Shown in pieces: positions 1 to 7,906 of a DNA stretch of 14,559 nucleotides. Under the pieces are notes generated by a model, which had not been told where the DNA came from, did no database searches, and saw only the letters and a program-made list of their open reading frames with translations. The stretch is from assembly GCA_030671985.1 (NCBI GenBank), contig DAOVHI010000018.1, positions 1 to 14,559 on the forward strand, given 5' to 3'. The first letter of the stretch is position 1. Every line of letters begins with the position of its first letter. The stretch is from JAHJDO01 sp030671985 [NCBI: bacterium]. GTDB taxonomy: Bacteria; JAHJDO01. A program made the position numbers and the translations under genes.

Positions 1-8
1 AGTGCTAA
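1..8 (+). promoter_or_regulatory. Partial CIRCE operator (right arm)
   Basis: The window opens with AGTGCTAA, which matches eight of the nine bases of the right arm of the CIRCE inverted repeat (TTAGCACTC-N9-GAGTGCTAA), the operator bound by HrcA. The left arm, spacer and promoter lie before base 1. It stands about 12 bases upstream of the hrcA start codon and just before its ribosome binding site, the usual place for an autoregulated hrcA-dnaK operon. Only one arm is visible, so the call rests on the match plus its position next to hrcA. Confidence 0.75.
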
Positions 9-20
9 AAAGGAGAGAAA

Positions 21-1076
21 GTGATTAAAAAAACAGTAGGGGTTAACAGGGAAGCAGATATTTTAAAGGCGGCAATTTATTCATATATTGATACGGCAGA
101 GCCTATTGCTTCTCAAAAACTGGTTAAGACTTACAAATTGAACATATCATCAGCTACCGTTAGGAGTATTTTGGTGAAATTGGAAGAACAGGGGTATTTG
201 ATGCAGCCACATACTTCTGCAGGCAGAATCCCTACGGATAAAGGGTATCGTTTTTATGTTAATTTTCTTATAAAAAAAGAACTGCTTACGGGAGAAGAAA
301 AAGACTTTATAGATGATGCGTATTCAAGTATTAATTATGATATTGAGTCGATAATTGAAGAAACAACAAAGCTGCTGTCTCTTACAACCAGTTATATGGG
401 ATTTGCAGAACTGCCAAGATTTCATGACAGTGGAACGTTTAAGCATTTAGAGCTTATAGCGCTTCAGGGTCGCAGGATTATGATTATTATTATTATGCGC
501 TCAGGAGATATGAAAAAAAAGGTAATTTATTTCAATAATGAAGTATCCAGCACTGATCTGCAAAGAATATGCGCCTTTCTCAATGAGAACCTGGAGGGGC
601 TGGACTTTATTCATATACGCTCAGATTTTAGAGAGATATTTAAGGAGAAATATTCACGTCTCGATAAAACAGTATATAATTGTGTGATGAATATACTGGA
701 CGTAATTCTTTCTTTTGAGGAAGAAAAAAAGGTTTTCATTGACGGCTATGAATATCTTATGCAGTATCCGGAGTTTAGTGATATTAATAAAGCACAGGCT
801 ATGTTTAGGGCATTAAATACAGGGTATTTATCTAAAATTCTTAATATGCCCATTGATAGTGATAAAGGCATAAAAGTTTTAATTGGCAGGGAGACAGCTG
901 ATAGCGATATAGAGGATTGCAGTTTGCTTACCATAAGGTATACCCTGTTTGGGTCGCCTATGGGATCATTGGGTATAATAGGCCCTAGAAGAATGGCATA
1001 TTCAAGAGTAATAAGTAAATTAAATTACACTGCGAGTAAACTTAGTGATATTATGACAAAACTTTTACTTGAATAG
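21..1076 (+). CDS. hrcA: Heat-inducible transcription repressor HrcA
   Basis: HrcA represses class I heat-shock genes by binding CIRCE and needs GroEL to fold into its active form. The 351-residue product is normal family length. Residues about 10-80 form the winged-helix DNA-binding domain, ending in the hallmark HTSAGRIPTDKGYR stretch. The C-terminal part carries the conserved GSLGIIGPRRMAYSRVIS block. The start is GTG, chosen because AGGAG lies five bases upstream and the CIRCE arm precedes it. In the recognition-helix region the family's usual R-N after SSAT(I/V) is R-S here, a small deviation. It is the first gene of hrcA-grpE-dnaK-dnaJ, so it should repress its own operon and feed back on chaperone supply. 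The assignment is secure. Confidence 0.97.
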   Translation: MIKKTVGVNREADILKAAIYSYIDTAEPIASQKLVKTYKLNISSATVRSILVKLEEQGYLMQPHTSAGRIPTDKGYRFYVNFLIKKELLTGEEKDFIDDAYSSINYDIESIIEETTKLLSLTTSYMGFAELPRFHDSGTFKHLELIALQGRRIMIIIIMRSGDMKKKVIYFNNEVSSTDLQRICAFLNENLEGLDFIHIRSDFREIFKEKYSRLDKTVYNCVMNILDVILSFEEEKKVFIDGYEYLMQYPEFSDINKAQAMFRALNTGYLSKILNMPIDSDKGIKVLIGRETADSDIEDCSLLTIRYTLFGSPMGSLGIIGPRRMAYSRVISKLNYTASKLSDIMTKLLLE

Positions 1077-1096
1077 TGAAAGCGTAGAGGGAGAAA

Positions 1097-1636
1097 ATGC
1101 GTAAAAAGACAGAAAAGAAAAAGAAGTATACTGAGAAAGAGTTGAAGAAGTTGGAAGAAAAGTCCAAACTGTGCGATGAAAGGCACGATCAGCTTTTAAG
1201 ACTGCATGCAGAGTTTGATAATTTTAAAAAGAGAACGACAAGGGAATATGAATCTCTTACAAAGCTTGCAAATAAGAGGTTAATCAGCGAGATACTGCCT
1301 GTCATCGATAATTTTAAGAGAGCGATAGACTCGGCAGATAAGATAAGTAATACCAAAGATATTAAAAATGGGATAAAACTGGTTTTGAAGCAATTTGAGG
1401 ATATATTAAGACAAAATGGGCTGGAAGAGATTGGGGCTGATTGCACGCAATTCAATCCAGATAAACATGAGGCGGTTATACAGGTGGAAACCGATAAACA
1501 TCCTGAAGATACAGTAATTGAAGAAGTCAGAACGGGCTACAGGCTGCATGGGAAGGTCATAAGGCCATCTCTTGTAAAGGTATCGAAAAAAGTTTCAAAA
1601 AACAAAATAAAAAATAGAGAAAAAAAGGAGGCTTAA
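1097..1636 (+). CDS. grpE: Nucleotide exchange factor GrpE
   Basis: GrpE is the cytoplasmic homodimeric exchange factor that releases ADP from DnaK. The 179-residue product has a very lysine/glutamate-rich N-terminus, a long predicted coiled coil (about residues 12-80, with [12 protein letters not shown] and [11 protein letters not shown]), and the C-terminal beta-domain ending in the signature [17 protein letters not shown]. The length is typical. The ATG has a GAGGGAG ribosome binding site a few bases upstream and follows hrcA by 20 bases. The stop is separated from the dnaK ATG by one base, and the dnaK ribosome binding site lies inside the last grpE codons, so the two are probably translationally coupled. 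It shares HrcA/CIRCE control with its neighbours. Confidence 0.97.
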   Translation: MRKKTEKKKKYTEKELKKLEEKSKLCDERHDQLLRLHAEFDNFKKRTTREYESLTKLANKRLISEILPVIDNFKRAIDSADKISNTKDIKNGIKLVLKQFEDILRQNGLEEIGADCTQFNPDKHEAVIQVETDKHPEDTVIEEVRTGYRLHGKVIRPSLVKVSKKVSKNKIKNREKKEA

Positions 1637-1637
1637 T

Positions 1638-3545
1638 ATGGGTAAAGTAATAGGTATTGATTTAGGAACAACTAATTCCTGCATGGCAGTTATGGAAGGG
1701 GGAAAACCTGTTGTTATTGCAAATGCGGAAGGAAGCAGAACTACTCCATCTGTTGTAGCAATATCCAAAACAGGCGAGAGATTGGTTGGTCAGATTGCTA
1801 AAAGACAGGCGGTGTCAAATCCGGAAAATACAATAAGCTCAATAAAGAGAAAGATGGGGCAAAAAGCAAAGGTAAAAGCAGGCGATAAGGAATATACTCC
1901 TCCGGAAATTTCCGCCGCGATACTGCAGAAATTCAAACAGGATGCAGAAAGCTATCTTGGAGACAAAGTTACAAAGGCAGTTATTACCGTTCCGGCATAT
2001 TTTGATGATGGTCAAAGGCAGGCCACTAAGGATGCGGGCAAGATTGCAGGGCTTGAAGTGCTCAGAATAGTAAATGAGCCGACAGCGGCTTCTTTGGCGT
2101 ATGGGCTTGATAAAAAAAAGGAGCAGATTCTTGCAGTATATGATCTCGGTGGAGGAACATTTGATATCTCAATACTTGATATTGGGGATGGAATTTTTGA
2201 AGTTAAGGCGACTAATGGGAATACGAAATTAGGCGGAGATGACTTTGATCAGAAAATCGTTGACTGGTTGGTCAGCGAGTTTAAAAAATCCAACGGTATG
2301 GATTTGAGTAATGACAAGATGGCAATGCAGAGATTGAGGGAAGGCGCTGAGAAGGCAAAAGTAGAGCTTTCTACCGCTCAGACAGCAAACATAAATCTTC
2401 CGTTTATAACGGCAGATCAAGGCGGGCCAAAACATCTAGATATAACACTTACTCGTGCCCAGCTGGAAAAACTGACACAGGATCTTGTGGATAGTACAAT
2501 TGGACCGTGCAAACAAGCGCTTGCCGATGCAAAAATGGAACCAAAGGACATTAATCATGTAATACTAGTTGGCGGACAGACAAGGTCTCCAATGGTTCAA
2601 GAAGCTGTTAAAAAATTCTTTGGGAAAGACCCAAATAAGGGCGTAAATCCGGATGAGGTAGTTGCTGTTGGAGCTGCCATTCAGGCCGGCGTGCTTTCAG
2701 GAGATGTTAAAGACGTAACTCTTCTTGATGTTACCCCTCTTTCTCTCGGAATTGAGACGTTGGGAGGAGTTTGCACAAAGCTTATAGAGAGGAACACGAC
2801 CATTCCAACAAAGAAATCCCAGATATTCAGCACTGCTGCGGATAACCAGCCGGCTGTAAACATACATGTTTTACAGGGGGAACGGGAGATGGCGCAGTAT
2901 AATAAAACTCTTGGAAGGTTCGACTTGGTTGGGCTGCCTCCTGCTCCACGCGGAGTGCCTCAAATAGAAGTAAGCTTCAACATTGATGCAAACGGAATTA
3001 CGCATGTGTCTGCCAAGGATTTAGCTACAGGCAAGGAGCAGTCAATTGTAATAAAATCTTCCGGAGGTTTGGGAGAAGAAGAGGTAGAAAAGATGGTGAA
3101 GGATGCCGAATCTCATGCAGAGGAAGATAAGAAAAAGAAAGAAGCAATTGAAACTCACAATCAGTTGGATTCTCTGATTTATACAACGGAAAAATCTCTG
3201 AAGGACCATGGAGATAAAATAGATGCATCCGAGAAAAGCAAGATACAATCTGCTCTGGACGAAGCTAAAAAAGCTTTAGAGGCTAATGATATAGAGCAGA
3301 TGAAAAAAGCATCTGAGAGCTTACAGCAGGCCGCTCATAAATTGGCTGAGGTTATGTATCAGCAAGCTGCAAAACAGCAGCAGGCGGGAGCAGATCCGGC
3401 GGGTCAGACTCAAGCAGGACCAAAGCAAGAGACGAAACAAGGTGGAAATAAAAAGCCGGGAAAAGATGATGATGTAATAGATGCAGACTATAAGGTAGAA
3501 GATGAAGATAATAAAAAAGACAGCGATAAGGATAAGAATAAGTAG
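1638..3545 (+). CDS. dnaK: Chaperone protein DnaK (Hsp70)
   Basis: DnaK is the ATP-dependent cytoplasmic Hsp70 that works with DnaJ and GrpE. All three Hsp70 signatures are visible: IDLGTTNS (residues 7-14), [10 protein letters not shown] (about 169-178) and the [11 protein letters not shown] block (about 308-318). The interdomain linker around residues 357-366 ([10 protein letters not shown]) leads to the substrate-binding domain and a helical lid. The 635-residue length includes a long Gln/Ala-rich then Asp/Lys-rich tail. The region after SIKRKMG (residues 68-90) aligns without gaps to my recollection of Bacillus DnaK and lacks the roughly 20-residue insertion of proteobacterial DnaK. A strong AAGGAGG lies seven bases before the ATG. 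The stop codon shares one base with the dnaJ start. Confidence 0.98.
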   Translation: MGKVIGIDLGTTNSCMAVMEGGKPVVIANAEGSRTTPSVVAISKTGERLVGQIAKRQAVSNPENTISSIKRKMGQKAKVKAGDKEYTPPEISAAILQKFKQDAESYLGDKVTKAVITVPAYFDDGQRQATKDAGKIAGLEVLRIVNEPTAASLAYGLDKKKEQILAVYDLGGGTFDISILDIGDGIFEVKATNGNTKLGGDDFDQKIVDWLVSEFKKSNGMDLSNDKMAMQRLREGAEKAKVELSTAQTANINLPFITADQGGPKHLDITLTRAQLEKLTQDLVDSTIGPCKQALADAKMEPKDINHVILVGGQTRSPMVQEAVKKFFGKDPNKGVNPDEVVAVGAAIQAGVLSGDVKDVTLLDVTPLSLGIETLGGVCTKLIERNTTIPTKKSQIFSTAADNQPAVNIHVLQGEREMAQYNKTLGRFDLVGLPPAPRGVPQIEVSFNIDANGITHVSAKDLATGKEQSIVIKSSGGLGEEEVEKMVKDAESHAEEDKKKKEAIETHNQLDSLIYTTEKSLKDHGDKIDASEKSKIQSALDEAKKALEANDIEQMKKASESLQQAAHKLAEVMYQQAAKQQQAGADPAGQTQAGPKQETKQGGNKKPGKDDDVIDADYKVEDEDNKKDSDKDKNK

Positions 3546-4678
3546 TGGCTGCCAAAAGAGATTATTACGAGATACTTGGTGTCGATAAGCATGCGGCAAT
3601 AGATGAGATAAAGCGCGCTTATAGGAAACTTGCGCATAAGTATCACCCCGATAAGAATCAAGGGAATAAAGAGTCTGAGGAGAGTTTTAAAGAGGCGTCC
3701 GAAGCTTATGCAGTATTAAGTGACCCTAAAAAAAGGGCGACTTATGACCAGTTTGGACATAGCGGACTTGAGGGCGGAGGCTTTAGCGGGTTCAGGAATG
3801 CTTCAGATATATTCAGCAGTGGTGCATTCAGTGATTTTGGGGATATATTTGAAGGGCTTTTTGGCGGAGGCAATCAAAGTGCAGGAAGAAGGGATGCATA
3901 CAACAGGGGAGAACATCTTAGGTATGACATGCAGATAACCTTAAAGGAAGCAGCCTTTGGCACGGATAAGAGAATTCGTATCACCAAATCACAAACATGT
4001 GAAGAGTGTAATGGATCCGGCGCTAAAAAGGGAACAAAACGCATCAGTTGTCTCCAATGCGGAGGCAGCGGGCAGGTAAGCTATTCGCAGGGATTTTTTA
4101 GTGTAAACAGGACATGCGATAGATGCGACGGAGAAGGCACGATAATAACAGATCCGTGCGGGATTTGCAGAGGAACCGGCAGAGTAAATAAGCCGCGGGA
4201 ACTTACTGTCAAAATACCTGCGGGGGTTGATACAGGTTCTCAATTAAAGATCAGAGGAGAAGGAGAAGCCGGCATGAGGGGTGGAAGTTTCGGGGATTTA
4301 TATGTAATAATTCATGTAGAAGAAGACGACCTTTTTGCTCGGCAGGATGACAATATATTGTGTGAAGTCCCTGTAAGTATAACGCAAGCAACGCTAGGCG
4401 CGGAGATAGAGGTGCCTACACTTAAAGGCAAGGCAAAGATGAAGATCCCGACAGGCACACAGTCCGGGAAGGTATTTCGTTTGCGTGGACAGGGGGTTCC
4501 AAGTCTGCACGGATATGGTAAGGGAGATGAACTAGTTAGAGTTGTAGTTGAAACACCGGTAAAACTAAATAATGAACAGGAAGAACTTCTTCGAAAATTT
4601 GCTGAGATAAGCGGCGAGAATTTAACTCCTATACGCAGGAGCTTTATGGAGAAGCTTAAATCTAAGTTCGGCGGATGA
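3545..4678 (+). CDS. dnaJ: Chaperone protein DnaJ (Hsp40, type I)
   Basis: DnaJ stimulates the DnaK ATPase and delivers substrates to it. The 377-residue product has every part of a type I DnaJ: a J domain (residues 5-70, HPD at 34-36), a Gly/Phe-rich region (about 74-112), four zinc-binding CxxCxGxG repeats (starting at C152, C169, C191 and C205), and two C-terminal beta-barrel domains with LKGKAKMKIPTGTQSGKVFRLRG. The start is GTG; its G is the last base of the dnaK TAG stop (TAGTG), so initiation probably depends on terminating dnaK ribosomes, since no good ribosome binding site is present. The last 57 bases overlap, antisense, the 3' end of the lipoprotein gene on the other strand. Confidence 0.97.
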   Translation: MAAKRDYYEILGVDKHAAIDEIKRAYRKLAHKYHPDKNQGNKESEESFKEASEAYAVLSDPKKRATYDQFGHSGLEGGGFSGFRNASDIFSSGAFSDFGDIFEGLFGGGNQSAGRRDAYNRGEHLRYDMQITLKEAAFGTDKRIRITKSQTCEECNGSGAKKGTKRISCLQCGGSGQVSYSQGFFSVNRTCDRCDGEGTIITDPCGICRGTGRVNKPRELTVKIPAGVDTGSQLKIRGEGEAGMRGGSFGDLYVIIHVEEDDLFARQDDNILCEVPVSITQATLGAEIEVPTLKGKAKMKIPTGTQSGKVFRLRGQGVPSLHGYGKGDELVRVVVETPVKLNNEQEELLRKFAEISGENLTPIRRSFMEKLKSKFGG

Positions 4679-5263
4679 ATTTTTTCTCCAAGCACTCTTC
4701 AATAGATCAATGTAAGACCTGACTATTTCCCTTACATCTTTTTTTATAAGAAAATTCGGATCTCCGCCGTCTACAGATTCCCAACCTGTTCCTGTTAGGG
4801 AACCTTTATGTTTTGAGACGATAGTATTTGTTTTTGCGTCCTTTAATTTTATTTCCAGCAGGATTTTTGTTTTACCAAAACCCAGAAACCCAAGATGAGA
4901 TCTCCACAACCGGTTTCCGTAATCAACTGTGAAACTAGACGCAACTTTTAGCGCGTTAGGTTTGTTCAGCATCTTTTTATCGTATGTAACAGATTTGAAA
5001 AATCCGGCTTTTTCAAAAGCTATGCCAATCTCTCCCTTTATATAGTTCTGAATTATTCTATCGTCCGCTGTTAGGTTTTTGGTGTTTTTTTCAGGCTTCT
5101 GTATGTATGCTATCTCGTAATTTTCAAGCTTAACACATGGGTTTATATAAAATTTCGCGTCGGGCTTATGCGAATTTCTAATAAGACATCTTTGCGTGGA
5201 ACATCCGGAAATAAATATAACAGACAGTAAACAGTAAGCAGTGATGAGCTTAAAATTCGTCAT
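4622..5263 (-). CDS. Putative lipoprotein, DUF4410-like
   Basis: The 213-residue product begins with a lipoprotein signal peptide: a short polar N-terminus, a hydrophobic stretch (residues 5-18) and the lipobox ISGC with the lipidated cysteine at 21. Ser at +2 would favour outer-membrane sorting under the E. coli rule. The mature part has a pattern like DUF4410 proteins: a region on steady-state concentration-like strands (KLENYEIAYIQ), a segment with GNRLWRSHLGFLGFGKTK, then LEIKLKDAKTNTIVSKHKGSLTGTG. This family match is from memory and tentative; the function is unknown. Its ATG overlaps the yjbQ stop as ATGA, and the only good Shine-Dalgarno-like sequence is too far upstream, so it is probably translated by coupling. 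Its last 19 codons run antisense through the end of dnaJ. Confidence 0.8.
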   Translation of the reverse strand: MTNFKLITAYCLLSVIFISGCSTQRCLIRNSHKPDAKFYINPCVKLENYEIAYIQKPEKNTKNLTADDRIIQNYIKGEIGIAFEKAGFFKSVTYDKKMLNKPNALKVASSFTVDYGNRLWRSHLGFLGFGKTKILLEIKLKDAKTNTIVSKHKGSLTGTGWESVDGGDPNFLIKKDVREIVRSYIDLLKSAWRKNSSAELRFKLLHKAPAYRS

Positions 5264-5652
5264 TTTATTTTAATTAACACCTTCCTTGTTCTTGGGCCGT
5301 CAAATTCGCAAAAATAAACAGACTGCCATGTTCCGAGCACAAGGCGTCCGTTATCTATGAAAACTGTTTTTTCGCAGCCTACTATACTTGACTTTATATG
5401 AGCCGTTGAATTGCCCTCCATATGATGATACTGCCCCTCATCTGGAACACATTTGTCCAGACCGTATTCCATATCTCTTAGAACATCGGGATCAGCCCCT
5501 TCGTTTATAGTAACACCTGCTGTAGTATGAGGGATAAATATATGACAGAGACCGCTATTTATTCCCGATTCTTTAACTTTATCTTCAATATCAGAAGTAA
5601 TATTGATAAATTCCTCTCTTTTATGACTTTTAACGGATAGTTCAAAAATCAT
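5260..5652 (-). CDS. yjbQ: YjbQ family protein (UPF0047)
   Basis: This 130-residue protein belongs to the highly conserved UPF0047/YjbQ family. Visible family blocks are IPHTTAGVTINEGADPDV, the HHMEGNSTAHIKSS segment and the C-terminal LGTWQSVYFCEFDGPR. E. coli YjbQ shows weak thiamine-phosphate synthase activity, but the physiological role of the family is unsettled, so I do not assign an enzyme activity. A GTG two codons further upstream is in frame, but it overlaps the ribosome binding site AGGAGAGG. The ATG ending at base 5652 lies at proper spacing from it and is preferred. It is the first gene of a two-gene unit with the lipoprotein (ATGA overlap) and is divergent from pcrA. Confidence 0.93.
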   Translation of the reverse strand: MIFELSVKSHKREEFINITSDIEDKVKESGINSGLCHIFIPHTTAGVTINEGADPDVLRDMEYGLDKCVPDEGQYHHMEGNSTAHIKSSIVGCEKTVFIDNGRLVLGTWQSVYFCEFDGPRTRKVLIKIK

Positions 5653-5657
5653 AACCA

Positions 5658-5665
5658 CCTCTCCT
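5658..5665 (-). promoter_or_regulatory. Ribosome binding site that fixes the yjbQ start
   Basis: On the minus strand AGGAGAGG ends five bases before the ATG at 5652-5650 (eight bases if the AGGAG core is counted). The alternative GTG at 5658-5656 begins inside this element and could not use it, so the ATG is chosen. Confidence 0.7.
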
Positions 5666-5693
5666 TTTTACATGACATGCGAAAAGCACATAA

Positions 5694-5722
5694 AATATAC
5701 TATAAATCAGCATAACACACAA
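5694..5722 (-). promoter_or_regulatory. Predicted sigma70-type promoter for yjbQ-lipoprotein
   Basis: On the minus strand a -35 element TTGTGT (5722-5717), a 17-base spacer and a -10 element TATATT (5699-5694) stand about 40 bases upstream of the yjbQ ATG, leaving room for a normal leader with its ribosome binding site. It was found by eye from consensus matching only. Confidence 0.5.
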
Positions 5723-5732
5723 GTAATTGTCT

Positions 5733-5761
5733 TTGCAAATTCTTTGCAGCATTGATAGAAT
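5733..5761 (+). promoter_or_regulatory. Predicted sigma70-type promoter for pcrA, very close to the ATG
   Basis: TTGCAA (5733-5738), a 17-base spacer and TAGAAT (5756-5761) form a plausible sigma70 promoter. The ATG at 5769 starts only eight bases after the end of the -10 box, so the predicted transcription start falls at or next to the start codon. This suggests a leaderless or near-leaderless mRNA. It is a consensus match by eye. Confidence 0.4.
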
Positions 5762-5768
5762 CAGGCGT

Positions 5769-7898
5769 ATGGATATAATCTTAAACTCTCTGAATTCTGC
5801 TCAAAAAGAAGCTGTCATATATCATAAGGAGCCGCTTCTTATACTGGCTGGCGCCGGCAGCGGCAAGACGCGCGTACTGATTTGTAGGATTGCATACTTT
5901 ATCAAGAATGGCGCAAGTCCTAGAAATATATTAGCAGTCACATTTACGAATAAGGCTGCTGAGGAGATGCGAAAACGTATCAGCTCCCTTGTGTCTGAAT
6001 TGTCAGAAAAGGGATTATGGATAGGTACGTTCCACTCTGTTTGTCTTAGAATTCTGAAGAGCGAAAAGGTAGTTCCTGATTTTATAATATATGACGATGC
6101 AGATCAAACTAATCTCATAAAGGAATGCATTAAGAAGTTAAATTTAAGCGATAAGCAATTTCGCCCTAAAGCCGTTCTTGAAAAGATAAGCAGAGCAAAG
6201 GATAATCTTCTTGATATTGATGAATATAGCGAATTTTGCGAGAATTTCTATGAGAAAAAAGTTGCTGATATTTACAAAGAATACCAAACTCGTCTCAGAG
6301 AAATAAAAGCAATGGATTTTGGCGATCTCATAATGAATACAGTCAGGATATTTAACGATTTTCCGGATATTCTGAGCAAATATCATAATAAATTTAGGTA
6401 TATTTTTGTTGATGAATATCAGGACACAAATCATGCTCAATATGAACTAATTCGACTTTTTACCGCAGGAGATGCGAGTATATCTGTTGTGGGAGATCCT
6501 GATCAATCCATATATAAATGGCGCGGAGCGGATATTTCTAATATCATGAATTTTGAAAGGGATTTTGCAGGAGCTAAGGTAATAAAGCTTGAGGAGAATT
6601 ATCGTTCAACACAGGCAATTTTATCTGCGGCAAATAGTGTGATTAAAAACAACTCAAATAGAAGAGAGAAGAATTTATGGACTCAAAATCTTGAAGGAGC
6701 TAATCCAATATATTATCAAGCGTATGATGAAATCGAAGAAGCAAAGTTTATCTCAGAACAAATAAAAAATTTGCTTATAAATAATAAGACATATAAAGAT
6801 ATTGCAATATTCTATCGTGTGCATGCGTTGTCAAGACTGCTTGAAGATAATCTCAGACGCGAAAGCATACCGTATAAAATAATTGGCGGAGTAAGATTTT
6901 ATGACAGAAAAGAGGTTAAGGATATACTTGGTTATTTAAGAGTAATATCAAACCCGGAGGATTTGGTTAATATAAAAAGAATTATCAATCTGCCTCCAAG
7001 AGGTATTGGAGACACAACGTTAAAAAAGCTGACGAAGCATGCGAGTGAGAAAAAACTATCCATATTCAGTCTCTTAAGTAAGCTTGATACCATTTCAGAC
7101 ATAACTTCACGGACAAAAAGCAAGATAAAAGATTTTGCGAATATTATTAAAAAATATCAAACTTTTAAAGGAAGTATTACTAAAATGGCAAAAGAGCTAA
7201 TAGCAGAGTTGAATTATGTAGATTATCTTCACAGCACGGATCCGGGAACTGCGCATGAAAGAGAAGAGAATATCTTTGGAGTTGTTTCCGCAATTGCAGA
7301 GTATGAAGAAAACACTCAGAATCCGCTGCTCAGGGATTTTTTAGATCAAGTTGCGCTTCTGTCTAATATTGATAACTGGGATTCTGAAAGTGATGCAATT
7401 GCCTTAATGACCGTTCATGGCGCTAAGGGATTAGAATTTCCAATCTGTTTTATAGCGGGAATGGAAGAGGATATCTTCCCGCATATAAATTCTTCTCTTG
7501 AGACAAGTGATCTAGAGGAAGAAAGGCGTCTTTGCTATGTAGGTATGACAAGGGCAAAGGAAAAGCTGTATCTTTCATCAGCCCTAAGAAGAAGGATTCA
7601 CGGCACATGGAGAAACACCATAACATCAAGATTTATAGACGAAATTCCTGACAATTTATTGGTTAAAACATACAAAAGAGGGAATAACTCCACAGATAAT
7701 AGCCTAAAATATGAAAGCTTGGAAGATGATGAGTGTGTGTACAAGGTTGGGCAGAAAATTATGCATCCAAAATGGGGGCGAGGAACAGTTGTCAGCAAAA
7801 CCGGACGTGGAGAGAAAGCAAAGATTACGGTTCATTTCTGGAAAGAAAATATCAGAAAAACCTTACTGGTTAAGTATGCAAATTTGAGGAATAGCTAA
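5769..7898 (+). CDS. pcrA: ATP-dependent DNA helicase PcrA/UvrD (SF1A, 3'-5')
   Basis: This is an SF1A helicase used in nucleotide excision repair, replication restart and clearing of recombinase or RNA polymerase. With the chosen ATG the product has 709 residues, the usual size. Motifs in order are the Q motif LNSAQKEAV, Walker A AGAGSGKT (27-34), TFTNKAAEEM (Ia), IGTFHS (Ib), DEYQDT (II, 215-220), GDPDQSIYKWRGA (III, 242-254), LEENYRST (IV), TVHGAKGLEFP (V, about 549-559) and CYVGMTRAKEKLYLS (VI). The C-terminal 50 residues (VGQKIMHPKWGRGTVVS and on) are the PcrA-type Tudor-like RNA polymerase-binding fold, favouring PcrA over Rep. A longer in-frame TTG at 5727 is rejected: it has no ribosome binding site and lies upstream of the likely promoter boxes. 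The gene is single and convergent with the HNH gene, eight bases away. Confidence 0.95.
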   Translation: MDIILNSLNSAQKEAVIYHKEPLLILAGAGSGKTRVLICRIAYFIKNGASPRNILAVTFTNKAAEEMRKRISSLVSELSEKGLWIGTFHSVCLRILKSEKVVPDFIIYDDADQTNLIKECIKKLNLSDKQFRPKAVLEKISRAKDNLLDIDEYSEFCENFYEKKVADIYKEYQTRLREIKAMDFGDLIMNTVRIFNDFPDILSKYHNKFRYIFVDEYQDTNHAQYELIRLFTAGDASISVVGDPDQSIYKWRGADISNIMNFERDFAGAKVIKLEENYRSTQAILSAANSVIKNNSNRREKNLWTQNLEGANPIYYQAYDEIEEAKFISEQIKNLLINNKTYKDIAIFYRVHALSRLLEDNLRRESIPYKIIGGVRFYDRKEVKDILGYLRVISNPEDLVNIKRIINLPPRGIGDTTLKKLTKHASEKKLSIFSLLSKLDTISDITSRTKSKIKDFANIIKKYQTFKGSITKMAKELIAELNYVDYLHSTDPGTAHEREENIFGVVSAIAEYEENTQNPLLRDFLDQVALLSNIDNWDSESDAIALMTVHGAKGLEFPICFIAGMEEDIFPHINSSLETSDLEEERRLCYVGMTRAKEKLYLSSALRRRIHGTWRNTITSRFIDEIPDNLLVKTYKRGNNSTDNSLKYESLEDDECVYKVGQKIMHPKWGRGTVVSKTGRGEKAKITVHFWKENIRKTLLVKYANLRNS

Positions 7899-7906
7899 AT
7901 AATTTG

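Noticed and set aside
3321-3599. Minus-strand open frames opposite dnaK and dnaJ
   Set aside because: They lie wholly within well-recognised chaperone genes, have unlikely compositions and no family resemblance.
5727-5768. Longer pcrA form starting at TTG 5727
   Set aside because: The added 14 residues do not resemble PcrA N-termini, the TTG has no ribosome binding site, and the likely -35/-10 boxes lie within or after this stretch.
7899-7906. Bidirectional terminator between pcrA and the HNH gene
   Set aside because: Only eight bases separate the two stop codons and no stem with a T-run is visible around them.
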